Below are positions 6,721 through 12,659 of a stretch of DNA of 14,807 nt, piece by piece. The notes beneath the pieces were generated by a model. The model was not told the DNA's origin. It saw only the letters and a list, made by a program, of their open reading frames with translations, and made no database searches. The translations under genes were made by a program, and so were the position numbers. How positions within the stretch are numbered: position 1 is the first letter of the stretch; the number at the start of each line of letters is the position of its first letter. This DNA is from CAYRKQ01 sp964424985 (GTDB lineage Bacteria > Patescibacteriota > Saccharimonadia > Saccharimonadales > UBA7683). The stretch covers positions 1 to 14,807 of the forward strand of contig CAYRKQ010000019.1 in NCBI GenBank assembly GCA_964424985.1, in the 5' to 3' direction.

Positions 6721-6750
6721 CCAGTAACTAGTACCCAATCCCCATATCCC
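6721..6750 (-). repeat. Right arm of inverted heptamer-type repeat pair around the IVP gene
   Basis: Read on the minus strand the tract falls into 7-nt units GGGATAT, GGGGATT, GGGTACT, AGTTACT and then GGGGTAA running into the IVP start codon. It fills nearly all of the 37 nt between the sugar transferase stop and the IVP ATG and is the inverted partner of 6294-6316. Confidence 0.6.
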
Positions 6751-6751
6751 A

Positions 6752-8170
6752 TCAGCGTGCTCCACGCCCGGTGATAACCATGAAGATTGTCCGGACAATT
6801 ATTTGCAGATCCATTAACACCCCCCAGTTCTGCACGTAGTACATGTCTAGCTTTCGCCTTTCTTCAAAACTAATATCTTTTCTACCTGAAATTTGCGCCA
6901 AGCCAGTTAGCCCTGATTTTACGCTCAAAATAAGGCTTTTAAATTCATAACTCTCAAGCTCTCTCGGGACCAAGGCTCGTGGGCCAACCAGGCTGATGTC
7001 GCCCTTAAGCACATTGAAAAGCTGAGGTAGTTCATCAAGACTTGTTCGGCGCAAGATTCGACCCAATTTTGTTTCTCTCGGATCATCTTCAAGCTGATCT
7101 CCGTTTTCCCGGTATTTCTTCAATAAATCTGGTCGACCCATCTTTTCAAAGGCCTCTTCGGGCAGCAAATTATTGTATTGACGATCATGTGTTCGAAACT
7201 TATAAATATTGATCGTTCGCTTAAAACGAGTCAGCCGTCCAGTTTTATAAATTACTTTGTCGCGAGGGTCGCTGAGCTTAATCATGACTGCAATTAACGC
7301 CATAAGGGGCGAGAGGACTACTAAACCGACAAAACTAAGTACAATATCCATGGCTCGCTTCACCAGTCGTCCCCAGCCAATCAGTGGCGTAGTATGGACG
7401 TTAATTAGCGGGAAGGCGCCAAGGAGTTCAATAGAGTTTTTGGCAGTTAAAATTGCTTCGTGGGCGGGCATAAATTGATAATCAAGATGGTGCTCAATAC
7501 TAAGGTTGTAGATTCGTGTTAGATCCACGCTGTCGGTGTGAATAATAGCGTGCGGCTGAGCCTCTTCAATAGCGGTTACCGGCGATTTAAATTGTTTTTC
7601 AAGCAGCGGCGGGTAGATATTATGTTTGTTTGCGACGACGCCCACCACTTTGTAGCCAGATTGCTCGTTTTTATATAAAAAACGGCTGAGGAAATAGGTT
7701 GCTTCACTACTGCCCACTAAAAGCACCCGAACCACTCCGTGGTCATTGGCGTGAAGATGCAGCCGAACCGACCGCATAATTGCTCGCTCGCACCAGAGCA
7801 CTAAAAAGCAGGTCAGGGCAGCATAAATGGGGACTAATTTTGCCGGGAATAACACTTCGGGGGAGAAGAAGTCAAAAGTAACCAGCAGCATCACCCCGGA
7901 AAGCGCCGCCACGAAGAGCCGACTCACTTCTTTAGGGCGCCGACCGTAAATACGCTTGTGATACAGCCCGAGCAAGTAAAACACGCCAAGCCAGAGAGGC
8001 AGCAGCGTGGCTATAAGCGTAATGTAGGTTGTGGAGCTTACGGGGGTAGTAATAGGCCGCGGATCAAGCGACACCCGTAAGATGTAGGCCAGGCTAAAAC
8101 CAGTCAACAGCGCGAGACCATCAGCAATAACGAGTGCTACTTTGTATACAAAAGAGAAATTTTGCTTCAT
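6752..8170 (-). CDS. Polyprenyl-phosphate sugar-1-phosphate transferase (WcaJ/exopolysaccharide type)
   Basis: It starts glycan assembly by moving a sugar 1-phosphate from a UDP-sugar to undecaprenyl phosphate at the membrane. The 472 residues comprise four N-terminal membrane helices (about 11-33, 49-71, 84-102, 110-128), a central Rossmann-like domain (VLLVGSSEATYF, 149-160), a membrane segment at 273-298 and the catalytic PF02397 domain. Family landmarks are IYKFRT (322-327), RRTSLDELPQLFNVLKGD (374-391, catalytic D379-E380 dyad), SLVGPRA (393-399) and SGLTGLAQISGR (419-430). I chose ATG 8170: the longer reading frame to 8317 would translate the TAGGTGG array. It is the first gene of the minus-strand operon and diverges from the ligase gene. 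UDP-glucose or UDP-galactose from GalU/GalE is a likely donor, but this is inferred. Confidence 0.93.
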   Translation of the reverse strand: MKQNFSFVYKVALVIADGLALLTGFSLAYILRVSLDPRPITTPVSSTTYITLIATLLPLWLGVFYLLGLYHKRIYGRRPKEVSRLFVAALSGVMLLVTFDFFSPEVLFPAKLVPIYAALTCFLVLWCERAIMRSVRLHLHANDHGVVRVLLVGSSEATYFLSRFLYKNEQSGYKVVGVVANKHNIYPPLLEKQFKSPVTAIEEAQPHAIIHTDSVDLTRIYNLSIEHHLDYQFMPAHEAILTAKNSIELLGAFPLINVHTTPLIGWGRLVKRAMDIVLSFVGLVVLSPLMALIAVMIKLSDPRDKVIYKTGRLTRFKRTINIYKFRTHDRQYNNLLPEEAFEKMGRPDLLKKYRENGDQLEDDPRETKLGRILRRTSLDELPQLFNVLKGDISLVGPRALVPRELESYEFKSLILSVKSGLTGLAQISGRKDISFEERRKLDMYYVQNWGVLMDLQIIVRTIFMVITGRGAR

Positions 8171-8183
8171 AGGTATACTGGCC

Positions 8184-8189
8184 ATTGTA
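8184..8189 (-). promoter_or_regulatory. Possible -10 box (TACAAT) of the sugar transferase operon
   Basis: TACAAT on the minus strand ends 13 nt before ATG 8170, slightly further than the other boxes of the window. The sequence upstream of it is the heptamer array, so there is no normal -35 element. Confidence 0.35.
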
Positions 8190-8197
8190 CCATTGGG

Positions 8198-8243
8198 TAG
8201 GTGGTAGGTGGTAGGTGGTAGGTGGTAGGTGGTAGGTGGTAGG
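8198..8243. repeat. Heptamer array TAGGTGG, six perfect copies
   Basis: Six exact tandem copies of TAGGTGG (8198-8239) plus a partial TAGG fill the space between the divergent starts of the sugar transferase and the ligase genes. The array ends 8 bp before the -10 box of the ligase gene and occupies its -35 and spacer zone. Perfect identity among copies implies recent expansion or ongoing slippage. Confidence 0.95.
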
Positions 8244-8251
8244 CACTTAGG

Positions 8252-8257
8252 TATAAT
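8252..8257 (+). promoter_or_regulatory. -10 box (TATAAT) of the O-antigen ligase gene
   Basis: A perfect TATAAT lies directly after the heptamer array. It overlaps the ATG at 8256, so a transcript from this box would begin near 8264 and would use GTG 8265 as a leaderless start, at the same 7-nt spacing seen for other genes here. Confidence 0.55.
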
Positions 8258-9647
8258 GAAAGAAGTGAAGAAGACAGCGCAACTAACACGAATTTTGCAA
8301 TGTGGCGTAATACTCATTTTGGTGAGTATGCCGTTTCATGCCCTTCTAACCACATGGATAGGCTCAAACGTTGGTAACCTGCTTGTCTGGCGCGCCTGGA
8401 AGGAAGTGCTACTGATGTTATTGGCGGCTGGAGGGCTGTACCTCTTCTTTTCAGATAAGGCGCTTAGAGAAAAAATATGGTCTCGCCTAGTCAACAAATT
8501 AATTGCACTCTATGCGGCGTGGCTCATTTTTGTGAGCCTGCTTCTTTCAAGAGACGTGGATGCGTTGGCTCAAGGTCTCGCCATAAATCTTCGATTTTTG
8601 TTATTTTTCGTACTGGTGCAGATTGTTTTTTACTACCGACCGATTAAAAGAGATCTCCTTTTCAAAATCATACTCATTCCTTCGGTATTTGTTGTTACGT
8701 TCGGTTTGATGCAACTATTTTTACTACCGCGAGACTTCCTGCAGTGGTTTGGCTACCACAAGTACACCACCATCCCTCCATTTTTTACGGTTGACGAACA
8801 ACTAAGCAACCTGCGCTACATGAGTTTTTTAAGCGGTCCCAACACCCTGGGCGCTTATTTGGTATTGCCCATATTGTTGGTAGTTGGTAGTTGGAAGTTG
8901 GCAGTTGGCAAGAAGCAATTGGAAGTTGGAAGTTGGAAGTTGGAAGTTGGTAAAAAGAAACGTTTGCTTTTTGCTTTTTGCTTTTTGCTATCTGCCAGCA
9001 TTGTTCTCTACGGAACTCATTCGCGCAGTGCGTGGATAGCCGCGTGTGTGTCACTTGCTGTTTTTGGATTCTTTAAAATCTCCAAGAATTATCGTTATTT
9101 TGCACTGGGCATTGTGGGAGCTGCACTCATACTTGCCACTGCAGCAACGTATCAGTATCGTCAGACACAGTTTGTCCAAGATGTTATTTTGCATGATGAC
9201 CAGCAAGAGGGCGGAGAAGTGAGCTCAAACAAAGCTCGATTCGCCTCTTATCAGAGTGCCTTGCAAGATATCAAACAGCGACCATTGTTGGGCTGTGGCG
9301 TAGGTTGTGCTGGTCCCGCATCTGTTCGTAACGAAAACGGCGTCAAGATTGCTGAAAACTACTACCTACAAGTCGGTCAAGAAGCCGGCATCATCGCCGT
9401 GACGCTGTTTCTGACCATTATATTTTTAGTGGCAAAAGAACTCTATAAAAAGCGAGAAGATTCTCTTCATCTTGCCCTGCTGGCAAGCTTGATAGGCCTC
9501 TCGGTAGCCAATTTACTGCTTCACACCTGGGCAGACGACACGCTGGCGTATCTGTGGTGGGGAACGGCTGCCGTGGTGTTATTCAGTCTGCAAAACCATT
9601 CGGGTTCTGTTGCTGCCAGCGCCAAGCATCCGCGCACATCTGCTTAA
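8256..9647 (+). CDS. O-antigen ligase/polymerase family membrane protein (Wzy/WaaL-like)
   Basis: It joins or polymerises lipid-linked glycan repeats outside the membrane. The 463 residues form about ten to twelve membrane segments with the PF04932 core: GTHSRSAWIAACVSL (253-267), a large outer loop, RFASYQSALQDIKQRPLLGCGVG (328-350), then ENYYLQVGQEAGI (367-379). Residues 208-246 are encoded by two heptamer arrays, giving repetitive VGSWKLEVGK peptides between membrane helices. The start is uncertain: ATG 8256 overlaps the TATAAT box, so GTG 8265 (460 residues, beginning with KKTAQ after the initiator) may be the true leaderless start; ATG 8229 lies in the array and is rejected. The C-terminal 22 codons overlap galE on the opposite strand. 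Ligase versus polymerase cannot be told by sequence alone. Confidence 0.9.
   Translation: MKEVKKTAQLTRILQCGVILILVSMPFHALLTTWIGSNVGNLLVWRAWKEVLLMLLAAGGLYLFFSDKALREKIWSRLVNKLIALYAAWLIFVSLLLSRDVDALAQGLAINLRFLLFFVLVQIVFYYRPIKRDLLFKIILIPSVFVVTFGLMQLFLLPRDFLQWFGYHKYTTIPPFFTVDEQLSNLRYMSFLSGPNTLGAYLVLPILLVVGSWKLAVGKKQLEVGSWKLEVGKKKRLLFAFCFLLSASIVLYGTHSRSAWIAACVSLAVFGFFKISKNYRYFALGIVGAALILATAATYQYRQTQFVQDVILHDDQQEGGEVSSNKARFASYQSALQDIKQRPLLGCGVGCAGPASVRNENGVKIAENYYLQVGQEAGIIAVTLFLTIIFLVAKELYKKREDSLHLALLASLIGLSVANLLLHTWADDTLAYLWWGTAAVVLFSLQNHSGSVAASAKHPRTSA
8877..8953 (+). repeat. Heptamer array TTGGAAG/TTGGTAG inside the ligase gene
   Basis: Eleven consecutive 7-nt units in perfect register (77 bp): two TTGGTAG, then TTGGAAG, TTGGCAG, TTGGCAA, a degenerate GAAGCAA, four TTGGAAG and TTGGTAA. 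The array is read through in frame as residues 208-233. Since 7 is not a multiple of 3, gain or loss of one unit shifts the frame. Confidence 0.95.
8966..8993 (+). repeat. Heptamer array GCTTTTT inside the ligase gene
   Basis: Three exact copies of GCTTTTT (8966-8986) and a degenerate fourth (GCTATCT) follow 12 bp after the TTGGAAG array. They encode a hydrophobic stretch (LFAFCFLLS) at the start of the next membrane helix. The unit is unrelated to TTGGAAG but the period is again exactly 7. Confidence 0.85.
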
Positions 9648-10602
9648 TATCTCTGTGGGTTTTCCAGTTCAGTTCACGGAAAGCTTTAGAAGGGTCGGCA
9701 TAACTAACGGTTATATCACCGCTTCGTCTTGTGGTGATTTCGCGGGGGATCGTAAGACCAGTAGCTTCTTCAAATGCATGAACGAGCTCTAATACCGACG
9801 TACCTTTACCGGTGCCTAAATTATAAACAGCTACTTCGCCCTTTGAAGGACGCCGCTCTAGCGCAGCCAAGTGACCAAGCGCGAGATCTACCACATGTAT
9901 GTAATCTCTTATACAAGTGCCATCAGGCGTCGGGTAATCGTTGCCAAACACCATTAGTTTTTCAAGCTTACCCACGGCTACTTGGGTAATAAAGGGCATA
10001 AGACAATCGGGCACCCCGCTGGGATCTTCACCAATTAGACCGCTCTCATGAGCGCCAATGGGGTTGAAGTAGCGCAGCGACGTAATTTGTAATTCAGGGT
10101 AGGCATTGGCTGCATCTTTGAGAATCTGCTCATCGACGGCTTTGGTCTTTCCGTAAGGGCTGGGTAGTTCAATGGTTGTTTCAAGATCTTCGGTCAGCGG
10201 TATCTTTTTTGGTTCGCCGTAGATTGTACACGAAGAACTGAATATCAACTGCTTCACCGCGTTGTCTCTCATGCACTCCAGAACGCTCAGTAACCCACCA
10301 ACGTTATTGCGGTAATAGGCCAGCGGATTGTTGACCGACTCTCCAACTGCCTTAAAGGCGGCAAAGTGAATGACGCTATCAATTTTGTTCTCTTCAAACA
10401 CGTTATTGAGTTTTTCACCGTCTCGCACATCAAGCTCGTAAAAAATAGGCTTCTTGCCGGTGATTTTCTCAATTCTTTCCAGCACTTTTTTTGAGCTGTT
10501 ACTTAAATTATCCACACAGATTACCTGGTGCCCGGCGTTGAGTAGCTCAACCGTAACGTGCGAACCAATATACCCCGTGCCGCCCGTTACTAATATATTC
10601 AT
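9583..10602 (-). CDS. galE: UDP-glucose 4-epimerase
   Basis: It interconverts UDP-glucose and UDP-galactose in the cytoplasm with bound NAD+. The 339-residue protein has the glycine motif TGGTGYIGS (6-14), HFAAFKAVGES (79-89), SSSCTIYGEP (122-131, catalytic S124), the active pair Y150/K154 in SPYGKTK, and ends with the typical family tail WRWQQQNPNGF. Length is normal for GalE (about 338). Its start overlaps the galU stop by an ATGA, with GAGGT 6 nt before the ATG, so the two are co-translated. The 3' end overlaps the end of the convergent ligase gene by 65 nt; because the GalE tail is canonical, the ligase is the gene that extended. Confidence 0.96.
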   Translation of the reverse strand: MNILVTGGTGYIGSHVTVELLNAGHQVICVDNLSNSSKKVLERIEKITGKKPIFYELDVRDGEKLNNVFEENKIDSVIHFAAFKAVGESVNNPLAYYRNNVGGLLSVLECMRDNAVKQLIFSSSCTIYGEPKKIPLTEDLETTIELPSPYGKTKAVDEQILKDAANAYPELQITSLRYFNPIGAHESGLIGEDPSGVPDCLMPFITQVAVGKLEKLMVFGNDYPTPDGTCIRDYIHVVDLALGHLAALERRPSKGEVAVYNLGTGKGTSVLELVHAFEEATGLTIPREITTRRSGDITVSYADPSKAFRELNWKTHRDIKQMCADAWRWQQQNPNGFAD

Positions 10603-11498
10603 TTGCTGACCTCAATTTCTTTTAGTATGTATGTTCTGAGTTCTTCGCTCAGCGTGGAGTCTTTCATGGCAAAGTCGAAGACGGTTTTTAAATAGCCAAG
10701 TACATTACCGGTGTCATAGTAGCCGTCGTATTCCATGGCGCAGCCGTAAATAGGCTTGCCTTCATTCATCATTTTTTGCAGCACAAAGGTTGTCAGGTAG
10801 AATTCTTGATTGTCAGGAAGCTGCGCTTCAGCCTGCTTGGCGTACGCAATCACCTCCGGTGTCAGCAGGTAGCCACCGACACTGGCAAGGTTAGTCTGCG
10901 CTTGTTCTTTCCCGGGTTTTTCAACAATTGCTGACGCCTTGACCACTCCTTCATGCACTGCTTCGCCGTCTACAATGCCGTACTTTTTATAATCGGCATC
11001 GTCGGTGAGGGTAATACAAGGGAGTATCGGCGCTTCAAATTGTTCGTAAAGTTCAATCATCTGCTTGTAACGATTCTTCTTAGCGGTAAAGAGATCGTCC
11101 GCAAACGTATAAATAAAGGGCTCGTCGCCAACCAGGTGCGCTACGTTAAGTATCGGTGTGGCGCTGCCATAGCGGCCTTTTTGGCGGACGTAAGCAAAAT
11201 TAGCCAGCTCTGAAATCTGCTTGGTCTCTTCCAGCAGATCCAGCTTTCCACCCTGCTTTAAGTTGGCTCTTAGCTCGGCGCTCATGTGGTCAAAATGATC
11301 TTCAACACTTCGTTTGTGGTAGCCCGTCACCATAATAATGTCTTCAATACCGGCCTCAACCAACTGTTCAACAATGTACTGAATCACCGGCTTATTAATA
11401 ATCGGCAGCATTTCTTTAGGCATAGCCTTTGTTTGGGGGAGGAACCGCGTGCCAAACCCGGCGGCGGCGATGACTGCTTTTCGTACTTTTTGTGCCAT
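10599..11498 (-). CDS. galU: UTP-glucose-1-phosphate uridylyltransferase
   Basis: It makes UDP-glucose from glucose 1-phosphate and UTP. The 299-residue protein carries the signature AAAGFGTRFLPQTKAMPKEMLP (11-32), VEQLVEAGIEDIIMVTGY after it, FADDLF in the metal/nucleotide site, VEKP and YYDTGNVLGYLKT near the end, all typical of bacterial GalU (about 290-300 residues). I chose ATG 11498, 9 nt after a TATAAT box; the longer frame to 11555 would read through the divergent promoter. It is the first gene of galU-galE and supplies UDP-glucose to GalE, to Ugd and perhaps to the sugar transferase. The promoter region is shared with the divergent GtrA gene. Confidence 0.96.
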   Translation of the reverse strand: MAQKVRKAVIAAAGFGTRFLPQTKAMPKEMLPIINKPVIQYIVEQLVEAGIEDIIMVTGYHKRSVEDHFDHMSAELRANLKQGGKLDLLEETKQISELANFAYVRQKGRYGSATPILNVAHLVGDEPFIYTFADDLFTAKKNRYKQMIELYEQFEAPILPCITLTDDADYKKYGIVDGEAVHEGVVKASAIVEKPGKEQAQTNLASVGGYLLTPEVIAYAKQAEAQLPDNQEFYLTTFVLQKMMNEGKPIYGCAMEYDGYYDTGNVLGYLKTVFDFAMKDSTLSEELRTYILKEIEVSK

Positions 11499-11507
11499 GT
11501 ACGTTAC

Positions 11508-11513
11508 ATTATA
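11508..11513 (-). promoter_or_regulatory. -10 box (TATAAT) of galU-galE, leaderless type
   Basis: A perfect TATAAT on the minus strand ends 9 nt before ATG 11498. Only 3 bp separate it from the -10 box of the opposite gene, so polymerase binding at the two would be mutually exclusive. Confidence 0.6.
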
Positions 11514-11516
11514 CGC

Positions 11517-11522
11517 TATACT
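11517..11522 (+). promoter_or_regulatory. -10 box (TATACT) of the GtrA/LexA-like pair, leaderless type
   Basis: TATACT ends 9 nt before ATG 11532. It is nearly back-to-back with the galU box at 11513-11508. Confidence 0.55.
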
Positions 11523-11531
11523 AAAGTGGTT

Positions 11532-11975
11532 ATGGCTCAAACAAAAAGCAAACAACTACTTAAGCAGCTAACAGAGTACATGGTGGCTGGTGGCGCCTTC
11601 TTCTGGAGCGGCTATCTGGCATTTGCTATTTTTGATGGTATATTCGGTTGGCCACTATTTATTGCTAAGCAGCTCGCGAACCTTATTGGACTCACGGTCA
11701 ATTACATTTTGGAAGACCAATGGGTGTTTAAAAAGAAGAACGCCCGTACCAATTACGACAAACGCCGAAGCGGACGCTACGTAACCATCACCATTATCAA
11801 TTTTGGAATTGACTACCTGATTGTTGCCAGTCTCAACGAACGGGGTATCACTCCTTATATTGGCCAGTTTGTCAGCGCCGGCTTCTTCACCGTCTGGAAC
11901 TTTCTGTGGTACAAATACTGGGTGTTTGCGCACCATCCTTCTAAGAAGCGAGGAAAAAGAAAGGTGAAGCGATGA
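11532..11975 (+). CDS. GtrA-family membrane protein
   Basis: The 147-residue protein has four predicted membrane segments (about 17-36, 40-60, 83-101, 108-126). The family hallmark occurs after segments two and four: NYILEDQWVFKKK (57-69) and NFLWYKYWVFAH (123-134). GtrA proteins are thought to move polyprenyl-phosphate-linked sugars across the membrane or to help a partner transferase, which fits the GT-C-like and ligase genes in this window. I chose ATG 11532 from the TATACT box 9 nt upstream; the longer frame reaching back to 11286 runs antisense through galU. The C-terminus is very basic (KKRGKRKVKR). The stop overlaps the next start by ATGA, coupling it to a DNA-binding protein. Confidence 0.88.
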   Translation: MAQTKSKQLLKQLTEYMVAGGAFFWSGYLAFAIFDGIFGWPLFIAKQLANLIGLTVNYILEDQWVFKKKNARTNYDKRRSGRYVTITIINFGIDYLIVASLNERGITPYIGQFVSAGFFTVWNFLWYKYWVFAHHPSKKRGKRKVKR

Positions 11976-12418
11976 CTGTCGTAAAAAATATCAGACCAAC
12001 CAAAAAACAACGCGAACTCCTCACTTTTATAGAACAGTTTGTCGCTGAGCATGGTTATGGGCCAAGCTATCGCGAAATTATGCGCGGCTGCGATTACAGC
12101 TCAGTAGCCACTGTGGCCGCTCACGTCAATAATTTAATCGCTCGTGGCCACCTGGCAAAACGTGACCATAGTGCTCGCTCGCTTGAGGTTGTTAAACAAA
12201 ATGAGGTGGTCGCATCCCCGCAGGTAAAAATCACTGCCGCTAATGAAAAGTGGTTGATTGATGCCATCGAGGCTAAGTTTCAAGAACTCGAAACTGCCAA
12301 AAAGATCACACAAGCCGACATAGATAAACTCTACGTGCTCACAGGCGCACTTTCAGTACTAGGCTTTGATGGAGCAGCGGTAGCCTTCAAAAGCCGGCTC
12401 AAAGAACTCGAAACGTAA
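11972..12418 (+). CDS. LexA-like winged-helix DNA-binding protein without peptidase domain
   Basis: Residues 7-72 match the LexA N-terminal DNA-binding domain: RPTKKQRELLTFIEQFVAEHGYGPSYREI, then a recognition-helix region YSSVATVAAHVNNLIARGHLAK and the wing RDHSARSLEV. Full LexA is about 200 residues with an S24 self-cleaving domain; here residues 80-148 are a charged helical tail with no Ala-Gly cleavage site or Ser-Lys dyad visible. It therefore cannot be inactivated by RecA-stimulated self-cleavage in the known way. AAGGTG lies 5 nt before the ATG, and the start overlaps the GtrA stop by 4 nt. A candidate operator-like palindrome lies 33 bp past its stop. It is probably a transcription regulator; targets are unknown. 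Confidence 0.82.
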   Translation: MTVVKNIRPTKKQRELLTFIEQFVAEHGYGPSYREIMRGCDYSSVATVAAHVNNLIARGHLAKRDHSARSLEVVKQNEVVASPQVKITAANEKWLIDAIEAKFQELETAKKITQADIDKLYVLTGALSVLGFDGAAVAFKSRLKELET

Positions 12419-12436
12419 AAGTAACCGTATCTTCTA

Positions 12437-12466
12437 AGTATAACATACAAACAAACAGTTTGTCAA
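12437..12466 (-). promoter_or_regulatory. Sigma70-type promoter antisense to the LexA-like gene, with palindrome
   Basis: On the minus strand a perfect TTGACA (12466-12461) is followed by an 18-nt spacer and TATACT (12442-12437). It is the only full -35/-10 pair with near-consensus boxes in the window. The palindrome ACAAAC-A-GTTTGT (12451-12463) covers the end of the -35 box and half of the spacer, an operator-like position. The transcript would run antisense into the LexA-like gene. Confidence 0.45.
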
Positions 12467-12482
12467 ATAATACCACTAGCTG

Positions 12483-12623
12483 AGTCTTGAAACTCCCGCT
12501 GTCATCCTGAACTTGATTCAGGATCCAATTCAGTTCTAAGTAGATCCTGAATCAAGTTCGACGGGCTCACTGTAAACAAGTTCAGGATGACAAACTAAGG
12601 AGACTTAATCGAGTTTCGAGACT
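12483..12623. repeat. Nested palindromic extragenic element, likely bidirectional terminator
   Basis: Outer arms 12483-12495 and 12611-12623 pair with one mismatch. Middle arms 12500-12515 and 12577-12592 pair perfectly over 16 bp. An alternative perfect 17-bp stem is formed by 12509-12525 and 12543-12559. The core (TCATCCTGAACTTG...CAGGATC) resembles a widespread extragenic repeat family in bacteria. Its position between two convergent genes suits a transcription barrier, though no T-tract follows. Confidence 0.7.
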
Positions 12624-12659
12624 TAGACATATTCACCGGCTTTCACGACCCGTGCAGCG

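Larger units (their letters stand above)
6294..6750. mobile_element. Candidate IVP cassette bounded by inverted heptamer tracts
   Basis: A 457-bp unit contains one small gene (four-helix-bundle protein) between two degenerate heptamer tracts in inverted orientation. The right border abuts the stop codon of the sugar transferase (TGA at 6754-6752) and the left border supplies the start of the GT4 gene, as expected if the unit was inserted cleanly between two adjacent operon genes. No transposase, target-site duplication or other mobility gene is visible, so mobility is an inference. A 6-bp perfect hairpin (CTCGGC/GCCGAG, 6277-6291) lies just outside the left arm. Confidence 0.35.
12419..12659. 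other. 241-bp convergent spacer without a gene
   Basis: The spacer lies between the LexA-like gene (+) and the dehydrogenase gene (-). It holds a minus-strand promoter candidate with an overlapping palindrome (12437-12466) and a nested palindromic repeat (12483-12623). No ORF with a plausible start was found in either strand. Confidence 0.6.

Noticed and set aside
8198..8243. CRISPR-like repeat
   Set aside because: The 7-bp units are directly adjacent with no spacers and there are no cas genes.
8229..8255. Upstream ATG (8229) as ligase start
   Set aside because: It lies in the TAGGTGG array and upstream of the -10 box, so the extension is translated repeat DNA.
8171..8317. Longer N-terminus for the sugar transferase
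   Set aside because: It would encode PPTTYHL repeats from the heptamer array and overlap the divergent ligase gene; the membrane domain starts right after ATG 8170.
8785..9054. 89-codon minus-strand ORF with LPTSNFQLP repeats
   Set aside because: It is the antisense translation of the heptamer arrays inside the ligase gene.
11286..11531. N-terminal extension of the GtrA protein
   Set aside because: It runs antisense through galU and the divergent promoter; the GtrA family start and the TATACT spacing support ATG 11532.
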